From NCBI RefSeq assembly GCF_902859695.1, contig NZ_CADIJL010000019.1, forward strand, positions 1 to 64,000: a stretch of DNA of 64,000 nucleotides, written 5' to 3'. The position numbers and the translations under genes are program-made. Numbering within the stretch: position 1 is the first letter of the stretch; every line of letters starts with the position of its first letter. The stretch comes from Achromobacter ruhlandii. Its GTDB lineage: Bacteria; Pseudomonadota; Gammaproteobacteria; Burkholderiales; Burkholderiaceae_B. Below the pieces are notes generated by a model. The model saw nothing but the letters and a program-made list of their open reading frames with translations. It did no database searches and had not been told where the DNA came from. Positions 37,575 to 45,890 of this stretch are shown here, piece by piece.

Positions 37575-38254
37575 CGCCCGCCTCCGCGCCGGCTGGAACG
37601 GATCGGCACCAGCCTGCCCGCCGCCAGCAGCACCACGATGCAGGTGATGGACGTGACCAGCACCAGGAAATTGGCGGTGGCGTCGTCGCCCGCCTGCACC
37701 GCCTCGTAGATGGCGACCGACAGCGTCTGGGTGCGGCCCGGCAGGTTGCCGGCGATCATCAGGGTGGCGCCGAACTCGCCCAGCGCGCGGGCGAAGGCCA
37801 GCAGCACGCCGGCCACGATGCCGCGCGCCGCCAGCGGCAAGGTCACGCGAAAGAACACGCCGACCTCGCGCACGCCCAGCACGCGGGCCGCGCTTTCCAA
37901 TTGGGGATCGACGTTTTCGAAGGCGGCGCGGGCCGACTTGAACACCAGCGGAAAGGCCACCACCGACGCGGCGATGACCGCGCCCTGCCAGGTGAACACC
38001 AGTTCAATGCCCAGCGCCGCCAGCTTCTCGCCCAGCACGCCGCGCCGTCCCAGCAGCACCAGCAGGTAATAACCCAGCACCGTGGGCGGCAGCACCAGCG
38101 GCAGGGTCAGGACGGCATCCAGCAGGTCGCGGCCCGGCCAGCGCCAGCGCGACAGGCCATAGGCGGCCGCGGTGCCGGCCACGGCGGCCAGCAGCGTTGC
38201 CCAGCCCGCCACTTTCAGGGTAAGCAGCAGGGGCACCCATACCGGATCACTCAT
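37571..38254 (-). CDS. modB: Molybdate ABC transporter permease
   Basis: The inner-membrane channel of the molybdate transporter. The 227-residue protein has about five helices and the EAA loop ESAARVLGVREVGVFFRVTLP that docks on ModC, followed by AFARALGEFGATLMIAGN, typical of ModB. A GTG one codon upstream is possible; the ATG at 38252-38254 is given. It follows modA after 31 bases and overlaps modC by 4. Confidence 0.95.
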   Translation of the reverse strand: MSDPVWVPLLLTLKVAGWATLLAAVAGTAAAYGLSRWRWPGRDLLDAVLTLPLVLPPTVLGYYLLVLLGRRGVLGEKLAALGIELVFTWQGAVIAASVVAFPLVFKSARAAFENVDPQLESAARVLGVREVGVFFRVTLPLAARGIVAGVLLAFARALGEFGATLMIAGNLPGRTQTLSVAIYEAVQAGDDATANFLVLVTSITCIVVLLAAGRLVPIRSSRRGGGR

Positions 38255-38285
38255 CACAGACCGCGTGGGCTACCCGCCCGCGTCC

Positions 38286-39044
38286 TCAAGGCTTCTGGAA
38301 GCCGTAGCGTGACAGGATTTCCTGTCCGGCGGGCGACATCACGTAGGCCACGAAGCGCTTGGCTTCCTGGGCGGCGGCATCGCGCGCCGTCACGGCGATG
38401 GGATAGGTGACCGGTGTCTGCGACGGCACGCGCACCGCCACCTTGACCTTGTCCGGCATGATTGCCGCGTCGGTGGCGAACACGAAGCCCGCGTCCACTT
38501 CGCCGCGCGACACGTAGTCCAGGCTCTGGCGCACGTTCTGCGCCAGCACGCTCTTGGCCTGCACCGCGTCCCACAGGCCGGCGGCCTGCAGCGCGCCCTG
38601 CGTGTAGCGGCCCACCGGCACCGAGGCCGGGTTGCCGTAGGCGATGCGCTTGATGTCGTCGCGCGTCAGGTCCTTGAGCGCGGTGATGTTGGCCTTGCTG
38701 TCGGTCGGCACGATCAGCACGACCTGGTTGGCGGCGAAATCCACCCGCGATTCGGGCTTGACGGCCTTTTCCTCGACGGCCTTGTCCATCGCCTTCTGGT
38801 CGGCGGACGCGAACACGTCGGCGGGCGCGCCCTTGACGATCTGCTGCAGCAGCACGTCGGAAGCGCCGAAGTTCAGGATGACCTTGGTGCCGGCATGCTC
38901 CTTCTCGTACGCCTGGGCCACGTCCTTGAACGCGTTGGTCAGGCTGGCGGCGGCGGACACGACCAGGTCGCCGGCGTGGGCGCTGGGGGCCCAGGCGGCG
39001 GCGAGGGCCAGCGACAGCGCCAGGACCGGGTGTTTGCGGAACAT
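38286..39044 (-). CDS. modA: Molybdate-binding periplasmic protein
   Basis: ModA captures molybdate or tungstate in the periplasm. The 252-residue protein has a signal peptide (cleavage after APSAHA, about residue 24) and the family motifs VSAAASLTNAF (Ser contacts), NFGASDVLLQQI, GAPADVFASAD and GEVDAGFVFATDA. The ATG at 39042-39044 follows GAGGAG; the upstream in-frame codon at 39068 lies between it and the ModE operator. First gene of modABC. Confidence 0.96.
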   Translation of the reverse strand: MFRKHPVLALSLALAAAWAPSAHAGDLVVSAAASLTNAFKDVAQAYEKEHAGTKVILNFGASDVLLQQIVKGAPADVFASADQKAMDKAVEEKAVKPESRVDFAANQVVLIVPTDSKANITALKDLTRDDIKRIAYGNPASVPVGRYTQGALQAAGLWDAVQAKSVLAQNVRQSLDYVSRGEVDAGFVFATDAAIMPDKVKVAVRVPSQTPVTYPIAVTARDAAAQEAKRFVAYVMSPAGQEILSRYGFQKP

Positions 39045-39077
39045 GTATCTCTCCTCGGACAAGATCAATCTCGGTGA

Positions 39078-39101
39078 CGAAATATATATAGGTATATAAC
39101 G
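39078..39101 (-). promoter_or_regulatory. ModE operator of modABC
   Basis: A 24-base inverted repeat with CG at each end, TATATA-type inner arms (39082-39090 and 39093-39098) and a short centre has the same length and layout as the E. coli modA operator. It ends 33 bases before the modA start, over the likely promoter, as expected of a molybdate-dependent ModE repression site. Confidence 0.85.
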
Positions 39102-39170
39102 CTCGTCAATTTGTGCCCGGGGCCGACTTGCGCCCGATCAACGAAAGGAGGAAATCGACCCGGAACCCGC

Positions 39171-39521
39171 TCAGCCGCGGTCGACCGTGGTGACGCGCAC
39201 CGTGTCGGGGGCCAGCGCGGCCCGCAGCCGCTCGAGCGCCAGTTCGGGCCGGGCGGCCCCGCACATGAAGATGTCCAGCGCCGCGAACCGGTGCTCCGGC
39301 CAGGAATGCACGCTGATGTGCGATTCGCTCAGCATGACCACGCCCGTCACGCCCGCGCCTTCGCCGAAATGGTGGAAGTGGGCGCCCAGCACGCGCGCGC
39401 CGGCGGCCTCGGCGGCCCCCAGCAGCTCGCGCTCGAGCGCCTGGGCGTCGGCCAGCAGGCCGGCGTCCACGCCACGGAAGTCGGCCAGGATGTGGCGGCC
39501 GGGCGTCGCGTGCGGCGTCAC
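39171..39521 (-). CDS. speD: S-adenosylmethionine decarboxylase, short prokaryotic type
   Basis: SpeD self-cleaves to form a pyruvoyl group and makes decarboxylated AdoMet, the aminopropyl donor. The 116-residue protein is the short form seen in Bacillus and Thermotoga: LSESHISVHSWPE contains the cleavage site Glu66-Ser67 and His68, and LDIFMCG the catalytic Cys87. The GTG at 39519-39521 overlaps the stop of the preceding small gene (GTGA), and no other in-frame start fits. It closes an operon of membrane-associated genes rather than sitting with speE of ordinary spermidine synthesis. Confidence 0.92.
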   Translation of the reverse strand: MTPHATPGRHILADFRGVDAGLLADAQALERELLGAAEAAGARVLGAHFHHFGEGAGVTGVVMLSESHISVHSWPEHRFAALDIFMCGAARPELALERLRAALAPDTVRVTTVDRG

Positions 39522-39688
39522 TTGTGCGATCCGCCCGACGACCAGCCCGAGCTGCCCGACGATCCGCCGCCCCAACTGCTGCTGCTGCCGCCGCTGCCAC
39601 CGCTGGTGAAGCGGGCGCCGGGCGAGCTGGCGCCGGTGGCTGCGATGACCACGATCAGGGCGTAGATGGCGTAGAAGAACTTGCCCAT
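39518..39688 (-). CDS. 56-residue membrane peptide with Gly/Ser-rich tail
   Basis: A small gene easily missed by length cut-offs. The product begins MGKFFYAIYALIVVIAATGA, one hydrophobic segment (about 3-20) that could be a signal peptide or membrane anchor, and continues as an almost pure Gly/Ser/Trp tail (GGSGGSSSSWGGGSSGSSGW) ending in SHK. It fits tightly between the DUF4178 gene (3-base gap) and speD (4-base GTGA overlap), which argues strongly that it is translated. Function unknown. Confidence 0.75.
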   Translation of the reverse strand: MGKFFYAIYALIVVIAATGASSPGARFTSGGSGGSSSSWGGGSSGSSGWSSGGSHK

Positions 39689-39691
39689 GCC

Positions 39692-41161
39692 TCAGTCGTC
39701 CTTTGCCGACATCTTGTCCGCGAGGCTGGCCGGCAGCCACAGGAAGGCCAGGCCGATCAGGATCGGCAGGATGCGGCCGCTGAAGATGTTGCCCAAGTTG
39801 AGGAATCCCATGGCGATGGTGGCGAACCAGGCCCATTTGCGATAACCGCCCAGCGAGGCCGAGCGCGGCATCGCCTTCTGCCTGGCCAGTTCGGGATTGT
39901 CGAACCACTGGGCCAGTTGCGCCGGCGCCACCGGCGCAGCGGCCGACCAGCCCACCTCGGCCGGCCCCTGTTCGCGGGTGAGCTTGAGGTTGCCGGCCTT
40001 GTAGTCGGTGATCTTGGTGCTGTCGCCGACCCTGACGCGCCAGTTGAAGGCGCCCAGCGCCAGGTCGACGCGCGAGGTGTAGTCGTACAGCTTCTGGTAC
40101 AGCTTGGAGCGCCAGCGCACGCTGGTGGCGTTGTTGTAGCTGGGCCAGGTATCGCAGACCTGCACGCGCTCCCAGCCCTCGTCCGTCTCCACCAGCCAGA
40201 TGAAGCCCTTGGCGGGGTTGAACAACAGGTATTCGATCCAGTCCGAGGGCTCTTCGGGATCCGGATCGGCGCATTTCATCAGGCCGATCAGGGTGTAGGC
40301 GGCGCCATCGATCTTGGCGGTGGCGCCCAGCGCCAGCGTGGTCTTGATGGCGTTGATCTTGCGCGCCTTGCCGATGACTTCGGCGGTCTCGCCGGCGCAG
40401 TCGACCGTGGCCGCGCACGACGGGCACACCACCTGCGTCGCCATGGCGGCGACGAAGCTGATCGGCGCGCCGCAGCTGGGGCAGTCCAGGGCCTTGATCT
40501 GGCCGCGGAAGCGCCCGGCGGTTTCCTCGACCTGTTCGTTCGAACGCAGCGTCGCCGCCTGCATGCCCGACAGGTCGAAGGCCTTGCCGATGTAGAGCTC
40601 GGGTTCGGGACCATCGGAGAAGTCCAGCGTCAGGAACGCATCCAGGCTGCGGAAATCGGCCACCTTGGCTTCCCAGCCATCGCCCGGCACGAACGGCAGT
40701 TCCCCCTGCGCGCCGCCAGCGCGGCAGCGCCGCACGTCGGAAGCCGTGAAGCGCTGGCCGTCCAGCTTCATGTCGTCGCCGGGCGAGATGTCGGCGAAGG
40801 CCGGCAGGCCCTGCACCGTCTTGACCTTGCGGCGGCGGGTAATGGCGTACTGGCCGGAGGCGTCCGACAGCCAGCCGTCCGAGCCGTCATCGAACCACAG
40901 GTACCACTCGTTCCAGAAGCCGTCCTCGTAGCGCAGCTGGATGCGGCCGATCAGGTCGAAGCGCTTGCCCTCGAACTGGCCGGCGGCGCCCAGGCACAGC
41001 GGCGAATAGTCTTCCAGGACATCGGCGGTCTCGCCGATGCGCTTGACCGACTCGGCGTCCTTGAGCAGCGTGCTGCGGCAGGCGCCGCAGACCGCCATGA
41101 CCGATGCCGTGGAAGTGAACTTGACGGGTGCTCCGCACTGCGGACACAGGACCTGCTGCAT
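39692..41161 (-). CDS. Double DUF4178 protein with two zinc ribbons and C-terminal membrane segments
   Basis: The 489 residues are an internal duplication. Each half starts with a zinc ribbon (CPQCGAP...CGAC at 6-29; CPSCGAP...CPSC at about 226-249) followed by a DUF4178 domain (DYSPLCLGAAGQFEGKRFDLIGRIQ; TTLALGATAKIDGAAYTLIGLM, each leading to a W-rich strand such as WYLWFDDG or WIEYLLF). The last ~55 residues hold two hydrophobic helices (WAWFATIAMGFLNLG; ILPILIGLAFLWLP), so it is membrane attached. The biochemical role of DUF4178 is not known. It lies in an operon with SPFH, DUF350 and SpeD proteins. Confidence 0.88.
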   Translation of the reverse strand: MQQVLCPQCGAPVKFTSTASVMAVCGACRSTLLKDAESVKRIGETADVLEDYSPLCLGAAGQFEGKRFDLIGRIQLRYEDGFWNEWYLWFDDGSDGWLSDASGQYAITRRRKVKTVQGLPAFADISPGDDMKLDGQRFTASDVRRCRAGGAQGELPFVPGDGWEAKVADFRSLDAFLTLDFSDGPEPELYIGKAFDLSGMQAATLRSNEQVEETAGRFRGQIKALDCPSCGAPISFVAAMATQVVCPSCAATVDCAGETAEVIGKARKINAIKTTLALGATAKIDGAAYTLIGLMKCADPDPEEPSDWIEYLLFNPAKGFIWLVETDEGWERVQVCDTWPSYNNATSVRWRSKLYQKLYDYTSRVDLALGAFNWRVRVGDSTKITDYKAGNLKLTREQGPAEVGWSAAAPVAPAQLAQWFDNPELARQKAMPRSASLGGYRKWAWFATIAMGFLNLGNIFSGRILPILIGLAFLWLPASLADKMSAKDD

Positions 41162-41174
41162 GGGCGGGCGGCGC

Positions 41175-42215
41175 TCAGCTGGTGAGTTTCTTCAGGACTT
41201 CGGCCTTGGCCGCGTCGTAGTCGGCCGGCGTGATCAGGCCCTTGTCGAGCAGGTCCTTGAGCTGCTGCAGGCGCTGCACCGGGTCGGCGCCCGAAGCGGC
41301 CGCCGCGCCCGCGGCCGTGCCAGCTGCCGCCTGGGCGCCGGCCGCCGGTTGCCCCGCGGCCACGCCCAGTCCGGCCGCCATGGTCTGGCCCAGCGCCGCG
41401 CCGGCCGCCAGGCCCGCGCCGATGCCGGCGATGCCGCCTTCGTTCTGCGCCGCCAGTGGGATCGAGGTGGCGGTCTGGTACTGGGTGAACTTGCCCAGGT
41501 CGCCCGCCATGCCCATCGAGATCCGCGTGTCCAGCGCCTTCTGCAGTTCTTCCGGCAGCGACACGTTCTCGACCGTGAAGTTGTCGAGCTTGACGCCATA
41601 GCGCTCGAACACCGGGCCGAGCTGTTCGCCGATGCTCTGCGACATCAGGCCCTGGTTGCCGGCGATGTCCAGGAACGGCACCTTGGAGCCGCCCAGCGCG
41701 GTGGTCATGGCCGCGACCACCATGTTGCGCAACTGCGCTTCCAGGTCATCGACGGTGTAGACGTCGCGCGTGCCGCTGATCTCGCGGTAGAACTTGGCCG
41801 GATCGGTGATCTGGTACGAATACACGCCGAAGGCGCGCAGCCGCACCATGCCGAATTCGCTGTCGCGCAGCGTCACCGGCTGCGCCGTGCCCCAGCGCCG
41901 GCCCAGTTGCAGGCGGGTGCTGAAGAAGATCACGTCCGACTTGAAGGGCGACTCGAACAGCTTGTCCCAGTTCTTCAGGTACGTCAGCACCGGCAGCGTC
42001 TGGGTGGTCAGCTTGTACATGCCGGGGCCGAACACGTCGGCCACCTTGCCTTCGTTGACGAACACCGCCATCTGCGACTCGCGCACGGTCAGGCTGGCGC
42101 CGTACTGGATTTCGAAATCCTGCATCGGGTGGCGCCAGGCCAGCACGCCGTCGCCGTCCTCGTTCCATTGCAGGATGTCGATGAACTGTTTGCGGATAAA
42201 TGAACCGAGACTCAT
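41175..42215 (-). CDS. SPFH/band-7 domain protein with C-terminal SHOCT domain
   Basis: The 346-residue protein resembles the YdjI/virion-core group: SLGSFIRKQFIDILQW start, SPFH domain (about 20-245; VRESQMAVFVNEGKVADVFGPG, RLRAFGVYSYQITDP), an Ala/Gly-rich hinge (about 255-310) and a SHOCT module at the end (DPVQRLQQLKDLLDKGLITP). SPFH proteins form ring scaffolds on membranes; SHOCT modules mediate oligomerisation or contact. Thirteen bases separate it from the DUF4178 gene, so they are co-transcribed. Confidence 0.9.
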   Translation of the reverse strand: MSLGSFIRKQFIDILQWNEDGDGVLAWRHPMQDFEIQYGASLTVRESQMAVFVNEGKVADVFGPGMYKLTTQTLPVLTYLKNWDKLFESPFKSDVIFFSTRLQLGRRWGTAQPVTLRDSEFGMVRLRAFGVYSYQITDPAKFYREISGTRDVYTVDDLEAQLRNMVVAAMTTALGGSKVPFLDIAGNQGLMSQSIGEQLGPVFERYGVKLDNFTVENVSLPEELQKALDTRISMGMAGDLGKFTQYQTATSIPLAAQNEGGIAGIGAGLAAGAALGQTMAAGLGVAAGQPAAGAQAAAGTAAGAAAASGADPVQRLQQLKDLLDKGLITPADYDAAKAEVLKKLTS

Positions 42216-42258
42216 GGCTAGTTCTCCTGTGTCAGAGATGGGTCGACGCGCGGGCCGC

Positions 42259-42657
42259 TCAGGTCAGGCAGGCGGCGTTGACCACGCCGGCGGCCAGCGA
42301 GATCGAACCGATCAGGCCGCCCATGGCGATGTTGTTTTCCTCGATGGCCTCGTGCAGGCCCTGGATGGCGCGCGACACGACGGCATAGACGACCAGTTGC
42401 ACCACCATGGCGGCCACGCCCCAGACCAGGAACATGACGAAGCTCGCATGGATGGCGATGCTGGAGCAGAGCGTGAACGAAAAACCGACCAACGCGCCGC
42501 TGTATGAGAGCACCGCGGCAATGTTGCCCTGGCGGATCAGTTCGAATTCCTTGTAGCGCGTCACCGTGGTGTAGACGGCGGTGAAAATGCCCAGCATGAC
42601 CAGCGCCGAAACAATGTAGATCAGATAGGTCACCGCCGGATGCATCGCTTCTCCCAT
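42259..42657 (-). CDS. DUF350 membrane protein (YjfL-like)
   Basis: A 132-residue protein with four predicted helices (about 11-31, 45-66, 70-92, 110-130) and the DUF350 pattern with a central polar EENNIAMGGLIGSISLAAG motif. The role of the family is unknown; it occurs next to polyamine-modifying and PspA or SPFH proteins in other bacteria, as I recall. GGAGG stands 6 bases before the ATG at 42655-42657. First gene of the leftward operon. Confidence 0.88.
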   Translation of the reverse strand: MGEAMHPAVTYLIYIVSALVMLGIFTAVYTTVTRYKEFELIRQGNIAAVLSYSGALVGFSFTLCSSIAIHASFVMFLVWGVAAMVVQLVVYAVVSRAIQGLHEAIEENNIAMGGLIGSISLAAGVVNAACLT

Positions 42658-42683
42658 AATCGCCCCTCCAGGCCCTGATTGCG

Positions 42684-42715
42684 CGCAGTATATACGCCGC
42701 CTTCGATATACTGCG
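42684..42715. promoter_or_regulatory. Symmetric divergent promoter/operator of the polyamine-membrane system
   Basis: Perfect 10-bp arms CGCAGTATAT (42684-42693) and ATATACTGCG (42706-42715) are separated by 12 bases, centre to centre 22 bases (two helical turns). Each arm holds a TATACT -10 (5 of 6) for its own direction: minus strand 42687-42692 for the DUF350 operon, plus strand 42707-42712 for the aminopropyltransferase operon. The -35 region of each promoter falls on the -10 of the other. Confidence 0.7.
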
Positions 42716-42741
42716 AACGCATTTTTCGAGTCGGAACCCTC

Positions 42742-44253
42742 ATGCGCGACCGCGTCCTCATCCTGTCGGTATTGATCGTCGCTTCCTGCGGCCTGGGCTA
42801 CGAGCTCATCAGCAGCGCGCTGGCCAGCTATCTGCTGGGCGATTCCATCCTCCAGTTCTCGTCCGTCATCGGCTGCTATCTGTTCGCGATGGGCATCGGA
42901 TCGTGGTTGTCAAAATATGTAAGAGACGACGACGTTTTGAATCGATTCATCGACGTCGAACTGGCCGTCGCCTTGCTGGGCGGGGTTTCCGCCGCGGTCC
43001 TGTTCCTGGTGTTCGCCTGGCTGTCGGCGCCGTTTCGCGCGGCGCTGTACGCGGGCGTCTTCATCATCGGACTGATGGTCGGCATGGAGATCCCGCTGGT
43101 GATGCGCGTCTTCAACCAGCGCAAGGCCGAGTTCCGCGAGATCGTCAGCCGCGTGCTGACTTTCGATTATCTCGGCGCGCTGGCCGTGTCGCTGATCTTT
43201 CCGCTGCTGCTGGCGCCCAAGCTGGGCCTGCTGCGCACCAGTTTCCTGTTCGGCATGCTCAACGCCGGCGTGGCGCTGTGGACCACCTGGCTGTTCCGCG
43301 GCGAGATCCGGCGCCCTGCCGAACGTGCCATACGCGGCGGCGTGGTGCTGGGGCTGCTGGCGCTGGGCTTCCTGTTTTCCGGCCAGATGACGGCCTGGGC
43401 CGAGAAGGGCCTGTACGGCGACGACGTGGTGCACGCCGAGACCACGCCCTACCAGCGCCTGATCGTGACGCGCTGGCACGACGACCTGCGGCTGTACATC
43501 AACGGCAACCTGCAATTCTCGTCGCGCGACGAACACCGTTACCACGAGTCGCTGGTGATCCCGGGCCTGCAGGCCCTGCCCTGGGCCCGCAACGTACTGG
43601 TGCTGGGCGGCGGTGACGGCCTGGCGGTGCGCGAGATCCTCAAATTCAAGCACGTTGAGCGTGTCACGCTGGTGGACCTGGACCCGGCCATGACCGGCCT
43701 GTTCTCGCGCTCCGAACCGTTGACGAAACTGAATCAGGGCTCGCTGACCGATCCGCGCGTCACCGTCATCAACGACGACGCCGGCCGCTGGCTCGAAAGC
43801 CACGCCGAGGTCTACGACTTCATCGTGGTGGACTTTCCGGATCCGTCCAACTTCGGCCTGGGCCGGCTGTACTCGGTGCCGGTCTACCACCTGATGGCGC
43901 GGCACCTGGCCGAGAACGGCTACATGGTGATCCAGTCGACCTCGCCCTACTTCGCGCCGCGCTCGTTCTGGAGCGTGGACTCCACGCTCAAGGAAGCCGG
44001 CCTGAACACCTGGCCGTACCACGCCTACGTGCCGTCGTTCGGCGACTGGGGCTTCATCCTGGCCGGCAAGCGCCGCGACTACACGCCGCCGGACGCCGTC
44101 ACCGTGCCGACCCGCTACCTCGATCCGGCCACGCTGCGCGAGCTGTTCCACTTTCCCGCCGACATGCCGGCGCTGGCCATGCCGCCGAACCGCCTGAACG
44201 AACAATCGCTCGTGCGGTACTTCGACGAGGACTGGCGCAAGGTCATCCGCTGA
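42742..44253 (+). CDS. Membrane-embedded spermidine-synthase-like aminopropyltransferase
   Basis: The N-terminal ~215 residues form about seven helices (from VLILSVLIVASCGLGYEL onward) and the C-terminal ~285 residues are a spermidine-synthase domain: INGNLQFSSRDEHRYHESL, VLVLGGGDGLAVREILK (decarboxylated-AdoMet site), VTLVDLDPAM, NDDAGRWLE and VVDFPDPSNFGLGRLYS (amine-side Asp). Such enzymes transfer aminopropyl groups to an amine; the fused membrane part suggests a substrate at or across the membrane. The ATG at 42742 follows GGAA. It is divergent from the SpeD operon and overlaps the next gene (TGATG). Confidence 0.9.
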   Translation: MRDRVLILSVLIVASCGLGYELISSALASYLLGDSILQFSSVIGCYLFAMGIGSWLSKYVRDDDVLNRFIDVELAVALLGGVSAAVLFLVFAWLSAPFRAALYAGVFIIGLMVGMEIPLVMRVFNQRKAEFREIVSRVLTFDYLGALAVSLIFPLLLAPKLGLLRTSFLFGMLNAGVALWTTWLFRGEIRRPAERAIRGGVVLGLLALGFLFSGQMTAWAEKGLYGDDVVHAETTPYQRLIVTRWHDDLRLYINGNLQFSSRDEHRYHESLVIPGLQALPWARNVLVLGGGDGLAVREILKFKHVERVTLVDLDPAMTGLFSRSEPLTKLNQGSLTDPRVTVINDDAGRWLESHAEVYDFIVVDFPDPSNFGLGRLYSVPVYHLMARHLAENGYMVIQSTSPYFAPRSFWSVDSTLKEAGLNTWPYHAYVPSFGDWGFILAGKRRDYTPPDAVTVPTRYLDPATLRELFHFPADMPALAMPPNRLNEQSLVRYFDEDWRKVIR

Positions 44254-45890
44254 TGCGGCGCCGCACCTTCCTGCTGGGCGTCGCCACCGCCGCCGCCGCC
44301 GGCACGGCGGGTTACTACCGTTCACGCGTGGTCGAGACCACGCCCGAGGTGCGCTACCCGGGCATGCAGGCCGGTCACGCGCTGCGCGATGGCGCGGCGC
44401 TGCCGCCGTCGGCCGGCGCCCGCCGCTGCCAGGTGGCGATCCTGGGGTCCGGCGTGGCCGGCCTGTCGTGCGCCTGGAAACTAGCGCGCGAAGGCTTCAC
44501 CGATTTCGTCGTGGTCCAAGGCCCCGAGTACGGCGGCAACGCCGCCGCCGGCGCCCGCGACGGGCTCGACTACCCGCTCGGCGCGCACTACCTGCCGCTG
44601 CCGTCGATGCAGTCCACCCACGTGCGCGAGATGCTGGCCGATTTCGGCATCGCCGAGCGCGACGCCTTCGGCGAGCGGCCCTATTACGACGAGGCCATCC
44701 TGGCGCACTCGCCGCAGGAACGGCTGCTGCGCGACGGCCGCTGGGAAGACGGTCTCTTGCCGATGCACGGGCTGCCCGAGGCCGATCTCGAACAGCACCG
44801 CAAGTTCCTGGCGCTGGTGGACCGGCTGCACGGCGCGATCGGCAACGACGGCCGCAAGGTCTTCTGCATCCCGATCGTGCTGTCCTCGCGCGACCCTGTC
44901 TGGCGCGCGCTGGACGCGCTCACATTCAAGCAGTGGCTGGACCGCGAAGGCTACACCTCCCCCGCCCTGCACTGGTACCTGAACTACTGCTGCCGCGACG
45001 ACTACGGCGCGCCCTACGACCGGGTCTCGGCCTGGGCCGGGCTGCACTACTTCGCCAGCCGCGACGGCCATGCCGCCAACGCCGCCGAGGGCGCGGTGCT
45101 GACCTGGCCCGGCGGCCTGGCGCCGCTGGTGCAACGGCTGCGCAACGCCATCAGCGCCCGTCTCGGCCATGAGGGCTGGCTGCTGCCCGGGACCGCCGCG
45201 CGGTTGCAGGAAAGCGCGGCCGGCCCGCGCATCGATTGCCTGGCGCCGGGGCCCGCCGCCCGCGTCTTTACGCTGCAAGCGCAACGCGCGGTCTGCGCCA
45301 TGCCGCTGTTCGTGGCCCAGCGCCTGCTGCCCGACATCCGCGCCTACGGTTACGATCCGGCCGCGCATGCGTCGCCGCACGCGCCCTGGCTGGTGTCGAA
45401 CTTCGTCATGGACGGCTATCCGCGCGAAGCGCCGGGCGAACCGCTATCGTGGGACAACGTGGTCTACCAGGGCCAGGCGCTGGGCTACGTGGTCTCGACC
45501 CACCAATTGCTGCGCGTGGCGCGTTCGCCGCGCACGGTGTTCACCGCCTACCATGCCCTCAGCAACCAGACGCCACAGGCCGCGCGGCAATGGCTCGCCG
45601 AGGCCCGCCCCGAGGCGCTGCGCGACGAGGCCGCCGCCGACCTGGTCGCCGCCTATGGCGACGAGTTCTGGCGTCGCGCCCGGCAGTTGGAGATCACGGT
45701 GCGCGGCCATGCCATGGCCTCGCCCTATTGCGGCTATCTATCGAACGCCGGCCTGGCGGCGTTGCGCGAGGTGGACGGCCCGGTGCTGTTCGCCCATGCC
45801 GACCTGTCCGGCTATTCGGTGTTCGAAGAAGCCGCGTGGTGGGGCGTGGCGGCGGCCGGCCGCATCCTGGGGCAGCGGCCGCCGGCGTGA
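44253..45890 (+). CDS. Tat-exported FAD-dependent amine-oxidase-like protein
   Basis: The 545-residue protein starts with a twin-arginine signal (RRRTFLLGVATAAAAGTAG), so it is exported folded with its cofactor. A dinucleotide-binding fold follows (VAILGSGVAGLSCAWKLAREG, about 63-83) with GGNAAAG near the flavin, and a C-terminal FAD closing stretch (GPVLFAHADLSGYSVFEEAAWWG). The fold is that of flavin amine oxidases/polyamine oxidases. It shares a base with the aminopropyltransferase stop, so the two are made together, which suggests that it oxidises the product or a related polyamine. Confidence 0.85.
   Translation: MRRRTFLLGVATAAAAGTAGYYRSRVVETTPEVRYPGMQAGHALRDGAALPPSAGARRCQVAILGSGVAGLSCAWKLAREGFTDFVVVQGPEYGGNAAAGARDGLDYPLGAHYLPLPSMQSTHVREMLADFGIAERDAFGERPYYDEAILAHSPQERLLRDGRWEDGLLPMHGLPEADLEQHRKFLALVDRLHGAIGNDGRKVFCIPIVLSSRDPVWRALDALTFKQWLDREGYTSPALHWYLNYCCRDDYGAPYDRVSAWAGLHYFASRDGHAANAAEGAVLTWPGGLAPLVQRLRNAISARLGHEGWLLPGTAARLQESAAGPRIDCLAPGPAARVFTLQAQRAVCAMPLFVAQRLLPDIRAYGYDPAAHASPHAPWLVSNFVMDGYPREAPGEPLSWDNVVYQGQALGYVVSTHQLLRVARSPRTVFTAYHALSNQTPQAARQWLAEARPEALRDEAAADLVAAYGDEFWRRARQLEITVRGHAMASPYCGYLSNAGLAALREVDGPVLFAHADLSGYSVFEEAAWWGVAAAGRILGQRPPA

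Noticed and set aside
39171-39521. SpeD assigned to the molybdate operon
   Set aside because: It lies on the same strand but upstream of modA, beyond the ModE operator, and overlaps the small gene of the DUF350 operon instead.
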